The notes beneath the pieces were generated by a model. That model worked only from the letters and a program-made list of their open reading frames with translations. It did not search any database and had not been told where the DNA came from. Shown here one piece after another: positions 15,722 to 23,992 of a stretch of 64,000 bases of DNA. The stretch is from assembly GCA_963798855.1 (NCBI GenBank), contig CAWCUU010000002.1, forward strand, positions 248,001-312,000, read 5' to 3'. A program made the position numbers and the translations under genes. Every line of letters starts with the position of its first letter. Position 1 is the stretch's first letter. This stretch comes from CAWCUU01 sp963798855. Its GTDB lineage: Bacteria; Gemmatimonadota; Gemmatimonadetes; Longimicrobiales; RSA9.

Positions 15722-17521
15722 ATGAAGAAACTGATCCACGAGATCCATCGCCGGTCTCTCTGGCAGGTAATGGGCATCTACCTGGGGGGCTCGTGGGTAG
15801 CGCTCCAGGCGGTAGACGTGCTTGCGAACAACTTCGGCCTACCGCCGTGGTTTCCCGGCTTGGCGCTCGGGCTGCTGGTCATCGGTCTGCCGATTACGCT
15901 GGCGACCGCGTTCGTGCAGGAACGCGTCGTGGCGCCGCTGGTGGCCGGCGAGGCCGATGATCCCGCCGCCGACCCCCGCGCGAGCGTCGCCGCATCGAGG
16001 CCGACACACCACCGGCTGCTGACGTGGCGCAACGCCATCCTCGGCGGTGTCGGCGCCGCCCTTCTGTGGGCGGGTGTGGCAGTGGGGTGGCTGATGTTCG
16101 GCCGACCCGCGGCGGGCGGCGCCGCGGAAGAGGTTGCCGGCGTCGCCCTGCGCTCGATCGCGGTGCTGCCGTTCAGCACGTTCAGCTCGGCGGAGCAGGA
16201 CAAGTACTTCGCCGAGGGGATCCACGACGACCTGCTGACGCAGCTGGCGAAGCTGGATTCGCTGACGGTGATCTCGCGGACCTCGGTGATCCAGTACGCG
16301 AACACGACGAAGGGCATCCCACAGATCGCGAAGGAGCTGGGCGTGGCGACGGTGCTGGAGGGCGGCGTGCAGCACTCGGGCGACCGCATCCGCATGAACG
16401 TGCAGCTGATCGAAGCCGCGACGGACCGGCACCTATGGGCGGAGACGTACGACGAGCAGCTGACGGCGGCGAACCTTTTCGCGATCCAGAGCGACCTCGC
16501 GCGCAAGATCGCGGCGGCGCTGCAGGCGAAGCTCACGCCGGAGGTCGCGCAGCGGCTGGACACGCGTCCGACCGAGAACCTCTCCGCGTACGACGTGTAC
16601 GTCCGGGCGCGATACGCGATGCAGACGCGGGGCAGTCTGGGTGAGGGCCTGGCGGAGATCCGAGGGCTCTTCGAGCAGGCGATCGCCGCGGACTCCGGCT
16701 ATGCGGCCGCCTGGACCGGGCTCGCCGACAGCTACCTCGCCGCCTGGAACTGGAACCAGCTGCCGGCGGAGCAGGCGAGGCCGAAGGCGGAATCCGCGCT
16801 CGGACGCGCGCTCGCGCTCGATCCGGACCTGGCCGAGGCGTATGTCTCCCGCGCCCGGCTGCTCGGGCTCCAGGGCAAGCAGCGGGAGGCGGAGCAGGCG
16901 GCGCTGCGGGCGATCGAGTTGAACCCGGGCTCCGCGGATGCCCACGGCGGGTACGGTCGGATCCTGCAGGGGCTCGGACGTTACGAGGAGTCGATCCGGG
17001 AGAGCCGCCGCGCCGTCGAGCTGGACCCGGTCAATACCGGCCCCAGGGACCTGCTAGCGGACCGCCTCTACTTCGGGGGACACTACGACGAGTCGATCGA
17101 AGAATCGCGCAAGGTGCTGGAGATGGCGCCCGACTCCTGGTACGCGTGGTACAACATCGGCTGGTCACAGGCGGTGGCGGGCCGCGCCGCGGAGGCGGTC
17201 GCTGCGTTCCGCAAGTCGCTCACCTTGACGACGGAGAACCGGGGGACCGCGCACGCGGGACTGGCATACGCGTTCGCTCGGCTCGGCCAGCGCGACTCGT
17301 CGCTTGTCCACCTGAAGAGCGCCGAGGCGGGCGAGACGAACTACGACGCGGTCACCGTCCACTTCGAGCTCGGCGATGCGGACCTCGCCTTCTCGAAGCT
17401 CGAGACGGCGCTCAAAGCCGACGCCTCCGTCCTCCGGCGTCTCGAGGCCGACCCCTCGACCGAACGCCTGCGCGCCGACCCGCGCTACGAGCCGCTGGTC
17501 CGCAAGCTCGGCCTCCGCTGA
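15722..17521 (+). CDS. TolB-like (FlgO domain) TPR membrane protein
   Basis: 599-aa protein. Two N-terminal helices (about 18-70, in the conserved context WQVMGIYLGGSWVALQAVD) and another near 108-127 anchor it. Residues 150-270 hold the TolB/FlgO-like alpha-beta domain (RSIAVLPFSTFSSAEQDKYF, then IHDDLLTQLAKL and VTVLEGGVQ). The rest is a TPR array of about seven units (for example LDPDLAEAYVSRARLLGLQG). This architecture, often with a kinase or winged-helix domain in front, is abundant in Gemmatimonadota and Acidobacteria and is thought to scaffold signalling. ATG at 15722 matches the usual family N-terminus. It is convergent with the glycosylase gene. Confidence 0.88.
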   Translation: MKKLIHEIHRRSLWQVMGIYLGGSWVALQAVDVLANNFGLPPWFPGLALGLLVIGLPITLATAFVQERVVAPLVAGEADDPAADPRASVAASRPTHHRLLTWRNAILGGVGAALLWAGVAVGWLMFGRPAAGGAAEEVAGVALRSIAVLPFSTFSSAEQDKYFAEGIHDDLLTQLAKLDSLTVISRTSVIQYANTTKGIPQIAKELGVATVLEGGVQHSGDRIRMNVQLIEAATDRHLWAETYDEQLTAANLFAIQSDLARKIAAALQAKLTPEVAQRLDTRPTENLSAYDVYVRARYAMQTRGSLGEGLAEIRGLFEQAIAADSGYAAAWTGLADSYLAAWNWNQLPAEQARPKAESALGRALALDPDLAEAYVSRARLLGLQGKQREAEQAALRAIELNPGSADAHGGYGRILQGLGRYEESIRESRRAVELDPVNTGPRDLLADRLYFGGHYDESIEESRKVLEMAPDSWYAWYNIGWSQAVAGRAAEAVAAFRKSLTLTTENRGTAHAGLAYAFARLGQRDSSLVHLKSAEAGETNYDAVTVHFELGDADLAFSKLETALKADASVLRRLEADPSTERLRADPRYEPLVRKLGLR

Positions 17522-17531
17522 GCCGAGTTCT

Positions 17532-18170
17532 TCACTCCCCCTCCGGCGTAACCGTCTCCATCGCTCGCCAGCAGTACCACGCCACGGCGCTGCGCCACGG
17601 CCGGTAGCCGAAGCCTACCCACTCCATCTGCGCGGGTGTCGGCGGGTCGGGCAGACGCAACACCCGCCCGAGGCCCTGTCGCACGCCGAGGTCCGCGGTG
17701 GGCCAGACGTCCGGCCGACGCAGGTCGAAGATCAGGTACATCTGAGCGGTCCACGCGCCGATGCCACGGACGCGCGTGAGCGCGGCGATGATCTCGTGGT
17801 CCGAGAGCGCGTCGAGACCCTCGAGGGCGACGTCGCCCGAACGTACGCGCTCGGCGAGGTCGCGGATCGACGCCAGCTTGTTGCGCGACAGACCCGCGGC
17901 GCGGAACGCCTCGTCGGCCGTCTCGAGCACGCGCTCGGGGCGGACCTCTCCACCGAGCGCCGCGACGAAGCGGGCGTGGATCGTGCGCGCCGCCGCGCCC
18001 GCGAGCTGCTGAAAGACGATGGCCGCGGCGAGCGACTGAAACGCGTCGCCGCGAGGGTCACGCAGGCGTACGGGACCGACCCGCTCGACGAGCGGGCCGA
18101 ACGCGGGATCCTCCTTCAGCCGCCGGGTCGCGGCGGGCCAAACGATCGGCGGCTTCGGCATCTCTCTCAC
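17532..18170 (-). CDS. DNA-3-methyladenine glycosylase II (AlkA-type)
   Basis: 212-aa HhH-GPD superfamily glycosylase that removes alkylated purines from DNA in base-excision repair. The helix-hairpin-helix is at residues 132-146 (TRVRGIGAWTAQMYL) and the catalytic Asp is D160 in PTADLGVRQGLG. It lacks the Fe-S cysteine cluster of Nth/MutY and the N-terminal domain of E. coli AlkA, as in the short AlkA-like branch. The start is GTG at 18170, overlapping the stop of a 47-codon ORF by four bases; ATG at 18161 is an alternative. It is convergent with the TolB/TPR gene. Confidence 0.88.
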   Translation of the reverse strand: MREMPKPPIVWPAATRRLKEDPAFGPLVERVGPVRLRDPRGDAFQSLAAAIVFQQLAGAAARTIHARFVAALGGEVRPERVLETADEAFRAAGLSRNKLASIRDLAERVRSGDVALEGLDALSDHEIIAALTRVRGIGAWTAQMYLIFDLRRPDVWPTADLGVRQGLGRVLRLPDPPTPAQMEWVGFGYRPWRSAVAWYCWRAMETVTPEGE

Positions 18171-18310
18171 ATTCGCAGCAGCCGGGCCAGGAAGGCCGGC
18201 AGCCCGTGCAGGTGGTCCACGTGGTCGGGCGCGTCGGTCGTGCTCGCGAACGTGCCCGGGAAGATCTCGGAGTGCTCCTCATGCGCACAATTTCGGAAGC
18301 CCAAGGGCAT
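18167..18310 (-). CDS. 47-codon ORF upstream of and coupled to the glycosylase gene
   Basis: A frame from ATG 18310 to TGA 18167 encodes MPLGFRNCAHEEHSEIFPGT followed by a His/Asp-rich segment and ending FLARLLRM. It overlaps the GTG of the glycosylase by four bases (GTGA). The frame extends upstream without a start to an in-frame TAG near 18351. The composition looks like real protein, perhaps the C-terminal stub of a larger lost gene, but I cannot name the family. It could equally be a short coupling ORF. Confidence 0.4.
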   Translation of the reverse strand: MPLGFRNCAHEEHSEIFPGTFASTTDAPDHVDHLHGLPAFLARLLRM

Positions 18311-18501
18311 CGGGCCAGCGATGGACGCGACCCGGGCGGACGCCGAAAGGCGAGAGGCATGCTATCATCGCGATGGGCCTGGGCGCTCGTGACCTGGAGC
18401 TGCAGCGTGTGTGGAGCGCGGCGGACGCCGGCGTCAATGGGCTGGACGAGACGAGGGAGGCGACCGTCGTGGAGGGCGGCGGCGGCCCGCCCTGAGAATC
18501 T

Positions 18502-19068
18502 TCAGGAGGCCCGGCGCTCGTCGAAGAGGTGCCTCCAACGGCGCCCATTCGCGATCATCGACACGTTGCTGCGCGACGTGTCGAACGCCTCGGCGATGGC
18601 CGGATAATGCGACGTGCCGAGCGAGGTGACCAGCCGACGGATCACCTCGACCTCCCGGCTGCTCAGGCGAGCGAAGTTGGAACGCTCACCACGGGGTACG
18701 CGGTCCCGAGGGGAGGCCGCGGCACCGGGCCGGTCGGGCACGTCGGTACGGGCCCGGCGGCGGCCGATCCGCGAGACGGCCTGCGCGGAGAGGCCGTAGC
18801 GATCGCCGATCTCGCGAAGCCGCTCCCGTCCCTCCTCGTAGCGCCGTCGGATGTCCTGCACGGTCTCCGGCCGGAGCCGCTTCGTGCTGCTCTTCGCCGG
18901 AAGCGGGACGGCTCCGATCACCTGCGACCAGGTCCTCCCGTGGATCGCGTTGACCGCGCAGGTGCGGGACACACCCATCATCGAGGCGGCCTCGTCGTAC
19001 GACGCGCCGGCGCGGAACAGCTCGCGCATGCGAACCACTTTGTCGATCGACAGCTTCGCCACGTGCAT
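18502..19068 (-). CDS. DNA-binding protein with three helix-turn-helix units
   Basis: 188-aa basic protein. Three similar units can be read: residues 5-47 (KVVRMRELFRAGASYDEAAS, then MMGVSRTCAVNAIHGRTW), about 65-105 (ETVQDIRRRYEEG with LREIGDRYGLSAQAVSRI) and about 138-180 (EVEVIRRLVTSLG with AIAEAFDTSRSNVSMIANG). Each has the pattern of a Hin/homeodomain-like helix-turn-helix with a terminal G-x-x-W/R. Units one and three share the ending GRxWxxx. Such units are common in phage and homing-endonuclease accessory proteins, but there is no nuclease domain here. The start at 19068 opens MHVAKLSIDKV. No partner gene is obvious. Confidence 0.7.
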   Translation of the reverse strand: MHVAKLSIDKVVRMRELFRAGASYDEAASMMGVSRTCAVNAIHGRTWSQVIGAVPLPAKSSTKRLRPETVQDIRRRYEEGRERLREIGDRYGLSAQAVSRIGRRRARTDVPDRPGAAASPRDRVPRGERSNFARLSSREVEVIRRLVTSLGTSHYPAIAEAFDTSRSNVSMIANGRRWRHLFDERRAS

Positions 19069-19165
19069 CCCCCTCGCGAGCCTTCGATGCTTCTTCTCTG
19101 TTGGACCCAGAAGGTCCGCGAAGGGTTGCTGCGCCCCAGCGCGGGCGCCGAAAGCGCTTCGGAGC

Positions 19166-20152
19166 TCAGCGTCTGCCCTGCGCCGCCGCCACTGACCCCT
19201 CCTCCACGGTGAACGGCTGTACCATCCCGTTCTCCGCGTTCTCGGAAATCCATGCGTAGCGGCCTGGCTCGAGGTCCACGGAGAAGTAGGCGGTGTTGCC
19301 GACCGGCATCTCCTGAACTCCGCCGAGGAAAGTCGCCGGCGCCGGCGCACGCAGCCCCTGAACGTTCATCCAGTCCATCCACGGCACGACCGAGTCGGCG
19401 CTCACGCCGTCGGGTAGCCGCACCACGTGCACGTCGTTCGCGAGCAGGCCTGCCGCCTTCTGTCCGTAATGCACGGCGACCGTGTGAGCGCCCCGGTGTA
19501 CGTCCGGCGGCGCCGTCATGCCATCGCGTTCGAACGCGATCTCGAGGTCCGGCTCGGGTGGCTCGGCCGTCGAGGTCGCGGTCGTCACGGTCAGCTGGCG
19601 CGCCATGCCGAGCGACGTGTGGAACGTGCCGTCCGGCGTCTTCACGTAGCACTCGACGACGTAGGTTCCGGGCTCGAGCCGCACGGTGCTCCGAGCCTGG
19701 TGCCCCGGGGCGAGCAGCCCGACACCGCCGGTCTGCTCGACGTCGGCGAACCACTGCGGAACCAGCCGGCCGAGCAGGGGGCCCACCTCCGACTTGTCGA
19801 GCGTCCCCTTTTGCAGCCCGCTCCAGACGCTGTCGAACGGCATGCCGACCGCGGCGATGAAATCGTCGAGCATCTTGCCGTCGGGCAGGTGATCGAGCAC
19901 GAAGAAGTGGGTCTGTGATCCCTGATTCGTGAACCGGAACGTCGTCCACCCACTCGGGATCGAATCGGGTGCCTGGAACGCGAAGTCGCGCGCGACGATA
20001 TCGACGACACCGGCCTCCGGCGCCGGCACCGACGCCTCCGCGGCGGGCTCGGCGGCCGGCTCGGCGGCCGGCTCGCCGGACGGCTCGTCGGACCGGCATC
20101 CGGCGAGCAGCGCGAGTGTGGCGGCCGTGAGGCTGATGGCGATGCTTCTCAT
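19166..20152 (-). CDS. Lipoprotein with cupredoxin-like domains
   Basis: 328-aa exported lipoprotein with lipobox LLAGC (Cys at 19). A low-complexity linker of EPAA repeats (residues 25-42) follows. The body has two beta-sandwich segments: one from VVDIVARDFAFQAPDSIPSG (about 48-190) with WTTFRFTNQGSQTHFFVLD, typical of cupredoxin-like domains, and a second, shorter one to the end. A type-1 copper site is not evident because the expected Cys/Met ligands are absent. ATG at 20152 has the same AAAGGAG-type site as the PadR and PDZ genes. Function unknown. Confidence 0.75.
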   Translation of the reverse strand: MRSIAISLTAATLALLAGCRSDEPSGEPAAEPAAEPAAEASVPAPEAGVVDIVARDFAFQAPDSIPSGWTTFRFTNQGSQTHFFVLDHLPDGKMLDDFIAAVGMPFDSVWSGLQKGTLDKSEVGPLLGRLVPQWFADVEQTGGVGLLAPGHQARSTVRLEPGTYVVECYVKTPDGTFHTSLGMARQLTVTTATSTAEPPEPDLEIAFERDGMTAPPDVHRGAHTVAVHYGQKAAGLLANDVHVVRLPDGVSADSVVPWMDWMNVQGLRAPAPATFLGGVQEMPVGNTAYFSVDLEPGRYAWISENAENGMVQPFTVEEGSVAAAQGRR

Positions 20153-20419
20153 GATTGCTCCTTTCGGGCATCGAGCGGCCGCGGCGGATGCAAGCGAGGA
20201 TTCCCCTGCCGCGGCCCGTGGTTCCGGACCGATTCACCACGCCGAGCGCAGAAAGTGGCTGAATCCCGACAAAGTCCAGGTTCAGCCGAGGGTGCGAGCC
20301 GTGGCATTGTCATCACTGGTAGATTGACGGAAGTGGAAGAGACCGCGCGTTGGCGCAGGCGCTTCGCCTGCGCTCGAACGAGACGCCTGCGAGCGGCGGC
20401 CCTGTCGGATGGTGAGACG

Positions 20420-20680
20420 ATGAGCCCGATCTGCACACACATGGATCAGATCCGCGACGTGGAGCCCCGCACCCCGAGCGGCTGCGAGGAATGCCTGCGC
20501 ACCGGCAGCCGTTGGGTGCACCTGCGACTCTGTCTGACATGCGGCCACGTCGGCTGCTGCGACTCCTCGCCGAACCGGCACGCACGCGGGCACGCGCATG
20601 GATCCGGTCACGCGATCGTTCAATCGTTCGAGCCGGGGGAGGACTGGAGGTACTGTTTCGTCGACGACGTCGAGGTATGA
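20420..20680 (+). CDS. UBP-type zinc finger protein
   Basis: 86-aa protein that is almost entirely a ZnF-UBP domain: an early C/H pair (ICTHMDQI), CEECL, CLTCGHVGCCDSS and the His cluster NRHARGHAHGSGHAIVQSFE. Together these give the C/H set for three zinc ions. In eukaryotes the domain binds the free C-terminus of ubiquitin; bacterial copies stand alone and their ligand is unknown. ATG at 20420 is chosen as the first Met before the zinc ligands. The stop overlaps the DUF5996 start by four bases (ATGA), so the two are coupled. Confidence 0.9.
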   Translation: MSPICTHMDQIRDVEPRTPSGCEECLRTGSRWVHLRLCLTCGHVGCCDSSPNRHARGHAHGSGHAIVQSFEPGEDWRYCFVDDVEV

Positions 20681-21600
20681 GCGCCATGGCGTTCGACTCC
20701 GCTGGCCCGGAGCGCTGGCCCGCGCTGCCGCTCGACGAGTGGCGGGACACGTACGAGACGCTCCACATGTGGACGCAGATCGTGGGCAAGACGCGCCTCG
20801 CGCTCGCGCCGCCGGTCAATCACTGGTGGCACGTGACCCTCTACGTCTCGGCGCATGGCCTCGCGACGGGGCCCATGCCCTTCGAGGGTGGCACCCTCGA
20901 CGCGGAGTTCGACTTCATCGAGCACGAGCTCTTGCTCAGAACGGACGCGGGTGACGTCCGCGCGATCCGGCTCAGGCCGCGCTCCGTGGCCGATTTCTAC
21001 CGCGCGTACACCGCCGCCCTGGCCGAGCTCGGGGTCCGCGTCCGTTTGTGGCCGATGCCCGTGGAGGTCGAGCGACCGATCCGCTTCACCGAGGATCGGC
21101 AGCACGCTGCCTACGATCCCGAATATGCCGATCGCTTCTGGCGCATCCTCTCCCGTACCGATGAAGTGCTGAAGCGCTTCCGTGGTGACTTCCTCGGCAA
21201 ATGCAGCCCCGTGCACTTCTTCTGGGGCGGCTTCGACCTCGCCGTGACCCGCTTCTCCGGGCGGCGGGCGCCGCCCCGCCCCGGCGCCGACACCGTCCAG
21301 GACGAGGCCTACTCCCACGAGGTGATCAGCGCCGGCTTCTGGCCGGGCGGCGGCGCGGTGCCGGAGCCCGCGTTCTACGCCTATGCCCTGCCCGAGCCGG
21401 CGGGACTACGTGAGGTCGAGCCTGAACCGGTCGCGGCCCGATGGGACGCGGCGATGGGAGAGTTCGTCCTGCCGTACGAGGCGGTCCGCACGGCAACCTC
21501 GCCCGAGGACGACCTGATGGCGTTCCTGCGGAGCACCTACGAGGCGGCGGCAGAGCTGGGAAGATGGGATCGGGCGGCGTTGGAGCGAGGCGCGAGGTAG
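20677..21600 (+). CDS. DUF5996 family protein
   Basis: 307-aa soluble protein matching the DUF5996 pattern: WPALPLDEWRDTYETLHMWT, IVGKTRLALAP and NHWWHVTLYVSAHGL at the N-terminus, and GKCSPVHFFWGGFDLAVTRF with the final FYAYALPEP block later. The family is intracellular and of unknown function. It is translated with the UBP zinc-finger gene through an ATGA overlap. It is convergent with the DUF4126 gene with only five bases between stops. Confidence 0.9.
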   Translation: MSAMAFDSAGPERWPALPLDEWRDTYETLHMWTQIVGKTRLALAPPVNHWWHVTLYVSAHGLATGPMPFEGGTLDAEFDFIEHELLLRTDAGDVRAIRLRPRSVADFYRAYTAALAELGVRVRLWPMPVEVERPIRFTEDRQHAAYDPEYADRFWRILSRTDEVLKRFRGDFLGKCSPVHFFWGGFDLAVTRFSGRRAPPRPGADTVQDEAYSHEVISAGFWPGGGAVPEPAFYAYALPEPAGLREVEPEPVAARWDAAMGEFVLPYEAVRTATSPEDDLMAFLRSTYEAAAELGRWDRAALERGAR

Positions 21601-21605
21601 CTACG

Positions 21606-22088
21606 CTAGCGAGTCTCCACGCCGCTCAGCGCCCAGGCCCCGAGCAGCACCACGGCATCCTCCGCCAGACCGACGACGATGTCGGGCACGAGCGCGCGCG
21701 TCAGTCGCCGGCGCAGCCGCGTCGCGATGAAGGCGCTCCCGGCGGCGGCGGCCCCGCCGATCGCCGCGGCGGCGAGGCGCGAGGCGCCACCGCCATCGGC
21801 GATGACCGCTCCGACCATGACCCCGACCGCGATCCTGCCGGCCAGCGGAACGGCATCCGTACGAGGCGGGATCCAGGGCATCTTGTCCACGACGAGCTCT
21901 GCGGCGAGCGATGCGGTGACCAGCCCGCGGCCGACCGGGGACCGCAGCGCACGGACGACCGCGTCAGTGCCGGGAGGGCGTCGCGAAAGCGCGAACGGCG
22001 CAGCGGTCGTGCGGACCCCCGTCAGTGCGGCGTACGCCGCCGCGAGCGCCAGGGTCCCTGTCCGATCCTCACCGTGCATCACGCTCAC
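21606..22088 (-). CDS. DUF4126 family membrane protein
   Basis: 160-aa protein with several short hydrophobic segments rich in Ala/Gly (for example LALAAAYAALTGVRTTAAPF, RIAVGVMVGAVIADG and DIVVGLAEDAVVLLGAWAL). The VDKMPWIPPRTDAVPLAGR block is characteristic of DUF4126. It starts with GTG overlapping the hemQ stop (GTGA), so it is translated with hemQ; ATG at 22079 is the alternative. Function is unknown; the coupling with hemQ is an observation without known meaning. Confidence 0.8.
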   Translation of the reverse strand: MSVMHGEDRTGTLALAAAYAALTGVRTTAAPFALSRRPPGTDAVVRALRSPVGRGLVTASLAAELVVDKMPWIPPRTDAVPLAGRIAVGVMVGAVIADGGGASRLAAAAIGGAAAAGSAFIATRLRRRLTRALVPDIVVGLAEDAVVLLGAWALSGVETR

Positions 22089-22894
22089 TCCTGTGCGAGC
22101 ATCCGTCCGAGACCTTCCGGCTCGAGCCGCACGCCGACGAAGAACTCGCCGAACTCGCCGTAGCGTGCGCTCGCCTCATCGTAGCGCATCTCCGTCACGA
22201 TCCGCTTGAACTCGAGCGGGTCCTTCGCGAAGAGCGTCACGCCCCACTCCCACTCGTCGAAGCCGACCGCCCCCGTGATCACCTGGAAGATCCGCCCCGC
22301 GTAGCGCCGGCCGGACAGGCCGTGCTCGCGCATCAGGCGGTTCCGCTCCTCGACCGGCAGGACGTACCAGTTGTCGGCTCCCTCGCGACGCTTTGTCATC
22401 GGATAGAAGCTGACGTAGCGCATGCCCTCCGGAATCTCCGGGAAGAGACGACTCTGCGTGAAGCGGCTTCCGCGCTCCGCCGCCGCCAGCTCGTCGATCA
22501 GGGCCCGAAACGCGTCCGAATGCGGCTCTGCCTCCTCCGCCGCCTGCGCCGTCGCGCTGTACAGCCCCGCCTCGGTGACCGACGTGAAATCGTACTCCAG
22601 CCGCAGCAACGCGCCTGTCCGAGAACGACGAACCGCGAGCTCGGCCTCCCCGAGCGAATCGATCGTCTCGCGGAAGTGCACCAGCATCAGGTCCGCGCCA
22701 CCGCCGACCAGCTGGAATGCCGCCGTCCATCCCGGCACGCCCGGTGACACCAGCGCGTGCGCGAGCGTCGTCGCGTCCTCACCGAGCTCCGTACGCGACG
22801 CGCGATCGATCGCGCGCAGCGCGTTCCAGTCCACGGAGAACATCTGATGCAGCGCGTACCAGCCTTCGAGAGTGGCCGGTGGAAGTTGTGACAT
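22085..22894 (-). CDS. hemQ: Coproheme decarboxylase HemQ (chlorite dismutase family)
   Basis: 269-aa chlorite-dismutase-fold enzyme that converts coproheme III to heme b in the coproporphyrin-dependent pathway. The diagnostic C-terminal block is present: VSFYPMTKRR (catalytic Tyr164 and Lys168), NWYVLPVEERNRLMREHG (proximal His191) and GFDEWEWGVTLFAKDPLEFK. The N-terminal half is the degenerate repeat of the same fold. The distal Arg of true chlorite dismutases is not seen in the expected context, which supports HemQ. A GAAGAAGG site precedes the ATG. The enzyme is relevant here because the window encodes more than 40 heme-binding sites. Confidence 0.9.
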   Translation of the reverse strand: MSQLPPATLEGWYALHQMFSVDWNALRAIDRASRTELGEDATTLAHALVSPGVPGWTAAFQLVGGGADLMLVHFRETIDSLGEAELAVRRSRTGALLRLEYDFTSVTEAGLYSATAQAAEEAEPHSDAFRALIDELAAAERGSRFTQSRLFPEIPEGMRYVSFYPMTKRREGADNWYVLPVEERNRLMREHGLSGRRYAGRIFQVITGAVGFDEWEWGVTLFAKDPLEFKRIVTEMRYDEASARYGEFGEFFVGVRLEPEGLGRMLAQE

Positions 22895-23073
22895 GCGAAT
22901 GCCTTCTTCGGTCGAACGGAAGATGTTTGCGCAGCAACATCGGCCGCCGGGTCTCGGGCCGCAAGCGGGAGCTCGGTGGCTACGCCAGCCGGGCGGAGAT
23001 ATGCGACGCGGCCGAACCCGAGGGTTCTGCCGCGCTACACGGCGACTTCGCCGATGCCTTGCTTTTACCGAGC

Positions 23074-23454
23074 TCAGCGCTTCGCGGGTCCGACGACGTG
23101 CAGCGTCCCCGGACAGGCCTCATCTTCGTCCGATCCCATGAACGAAAGCTGCCAGTCACCGGCCGTCGCCGCGCTCGCGTCCAGCAGCAGCGTCGAACCC
23201 GCCGCGTCCACTGAAACCACCGTGAGCCCGCTGCCCTCCGCCGGCGTAACCTCGGTAACCGTGCCGATCGAATCATCGAACATGAAGGCGATCGACACGG
23301 AGTCGGAGCCGGCGCTGATCGTGTCCGGCGTCAGCGTCGCCGTGCAGTCCCGCACGACCCCTGACGCCGGGCGCAGCGCCCCGAGCGAGAACGGAATCGC
23401 GCCGCAGAAGCCCGCAATGAGCGCAGCGCGCAGGATTGGCCGTCTTGCACCCAT
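23074..23454 (-). CDS. Secreted protein of unknown family
   Basis: 126-aa protein with a signal peptide (MGARRPILRAALIAGFCGAI) and a small beta-rich mature part. Two cysteines (in VRDCTATL and EACPGTLHV) could form a disulfide. The segment LLLDASAATAGDWQLSF resembles an immunoglobulin-like edge, but I do not recognise the family. It stands alone between hemQ and a gene-poor stretch. Confidence 0.6.
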   Translation of the reverse strand: MGARRPILRAALIAGFCGAIPFSLGALRPASGVVRDCTATLTPDTISAGSDSVSIAFMFDDSIGTVTEVTPAEGSGLTVVSVDAAGSTLLLDASAATAGDWQLSFMGSDEDEACPGTLHVVGPAKR

Positions 23455-23992
23455 GTGCTCTCCTCATGAGACGGTGAGCGACCGTGCTTCAGGCCGCTAT
23501 CGCGGCCGGAGTTGCGTCGAGGCAACTCCCGTGCCCATATCGCCTTACGAGTGGAACTGCCGCCGTCAGCCGCCGCACTCCAGCCCCACGAAGACCGGAA
23601 CGCCCGCACATGCTACGGTCCCGGGCCATCCGCAACGACGCGTTCCGATCGGGCTGTAACGAAGCGATCGTTTTCCGGCGGTCTGGTAGCTCGAAGCGAT
23701 CGCGTAAGACGTTGCAGTTGAGATACTTGCCGGGCGTGCTGCACTTCGGCCCGGGCCTTGCCCCTTGCCGACGCGCCGGACGCAGTCGGTGCATCAGCGG
23801 CTCGTCGCCCGCCTTCTCTCCCCCGATAGGGCCGCTCGGCACGACGTTCCGGTATTCGACCCACTCCTTCCGACAAGGGCACCCCGGCCGCGAGGCCGGT
23901 CCGCAAAGCCACGGGTCTCCACGGAGACAGCCGGGCTACCGAAGAAGGCGACGGCGGGTACGCCGGACCTTATTGTCGAGGGGAGTAGGACC
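23455..23992. other. 538-bp region without a recognisable gene
   Basis: Several frames are open for 70-170 codons on both strands, but none gives a protein-like composition; they are Arg/Pro/Ser-rich in the manner of antisense frames in GC-rich DNA. No tRNA or clear repeat is seen. It precedes the decayed lipoprotein gene, so it may contain its promoter or older decayed sequence. Confidence 0.5.

Noticed and set aside
20032..20092. GC-rich direct repeats in the cupredoxin-like lipoprotein gene as a separate regulatory repeat
   Set aside because: They encode an EPAA linker in frame, a common low-complexity spacer.
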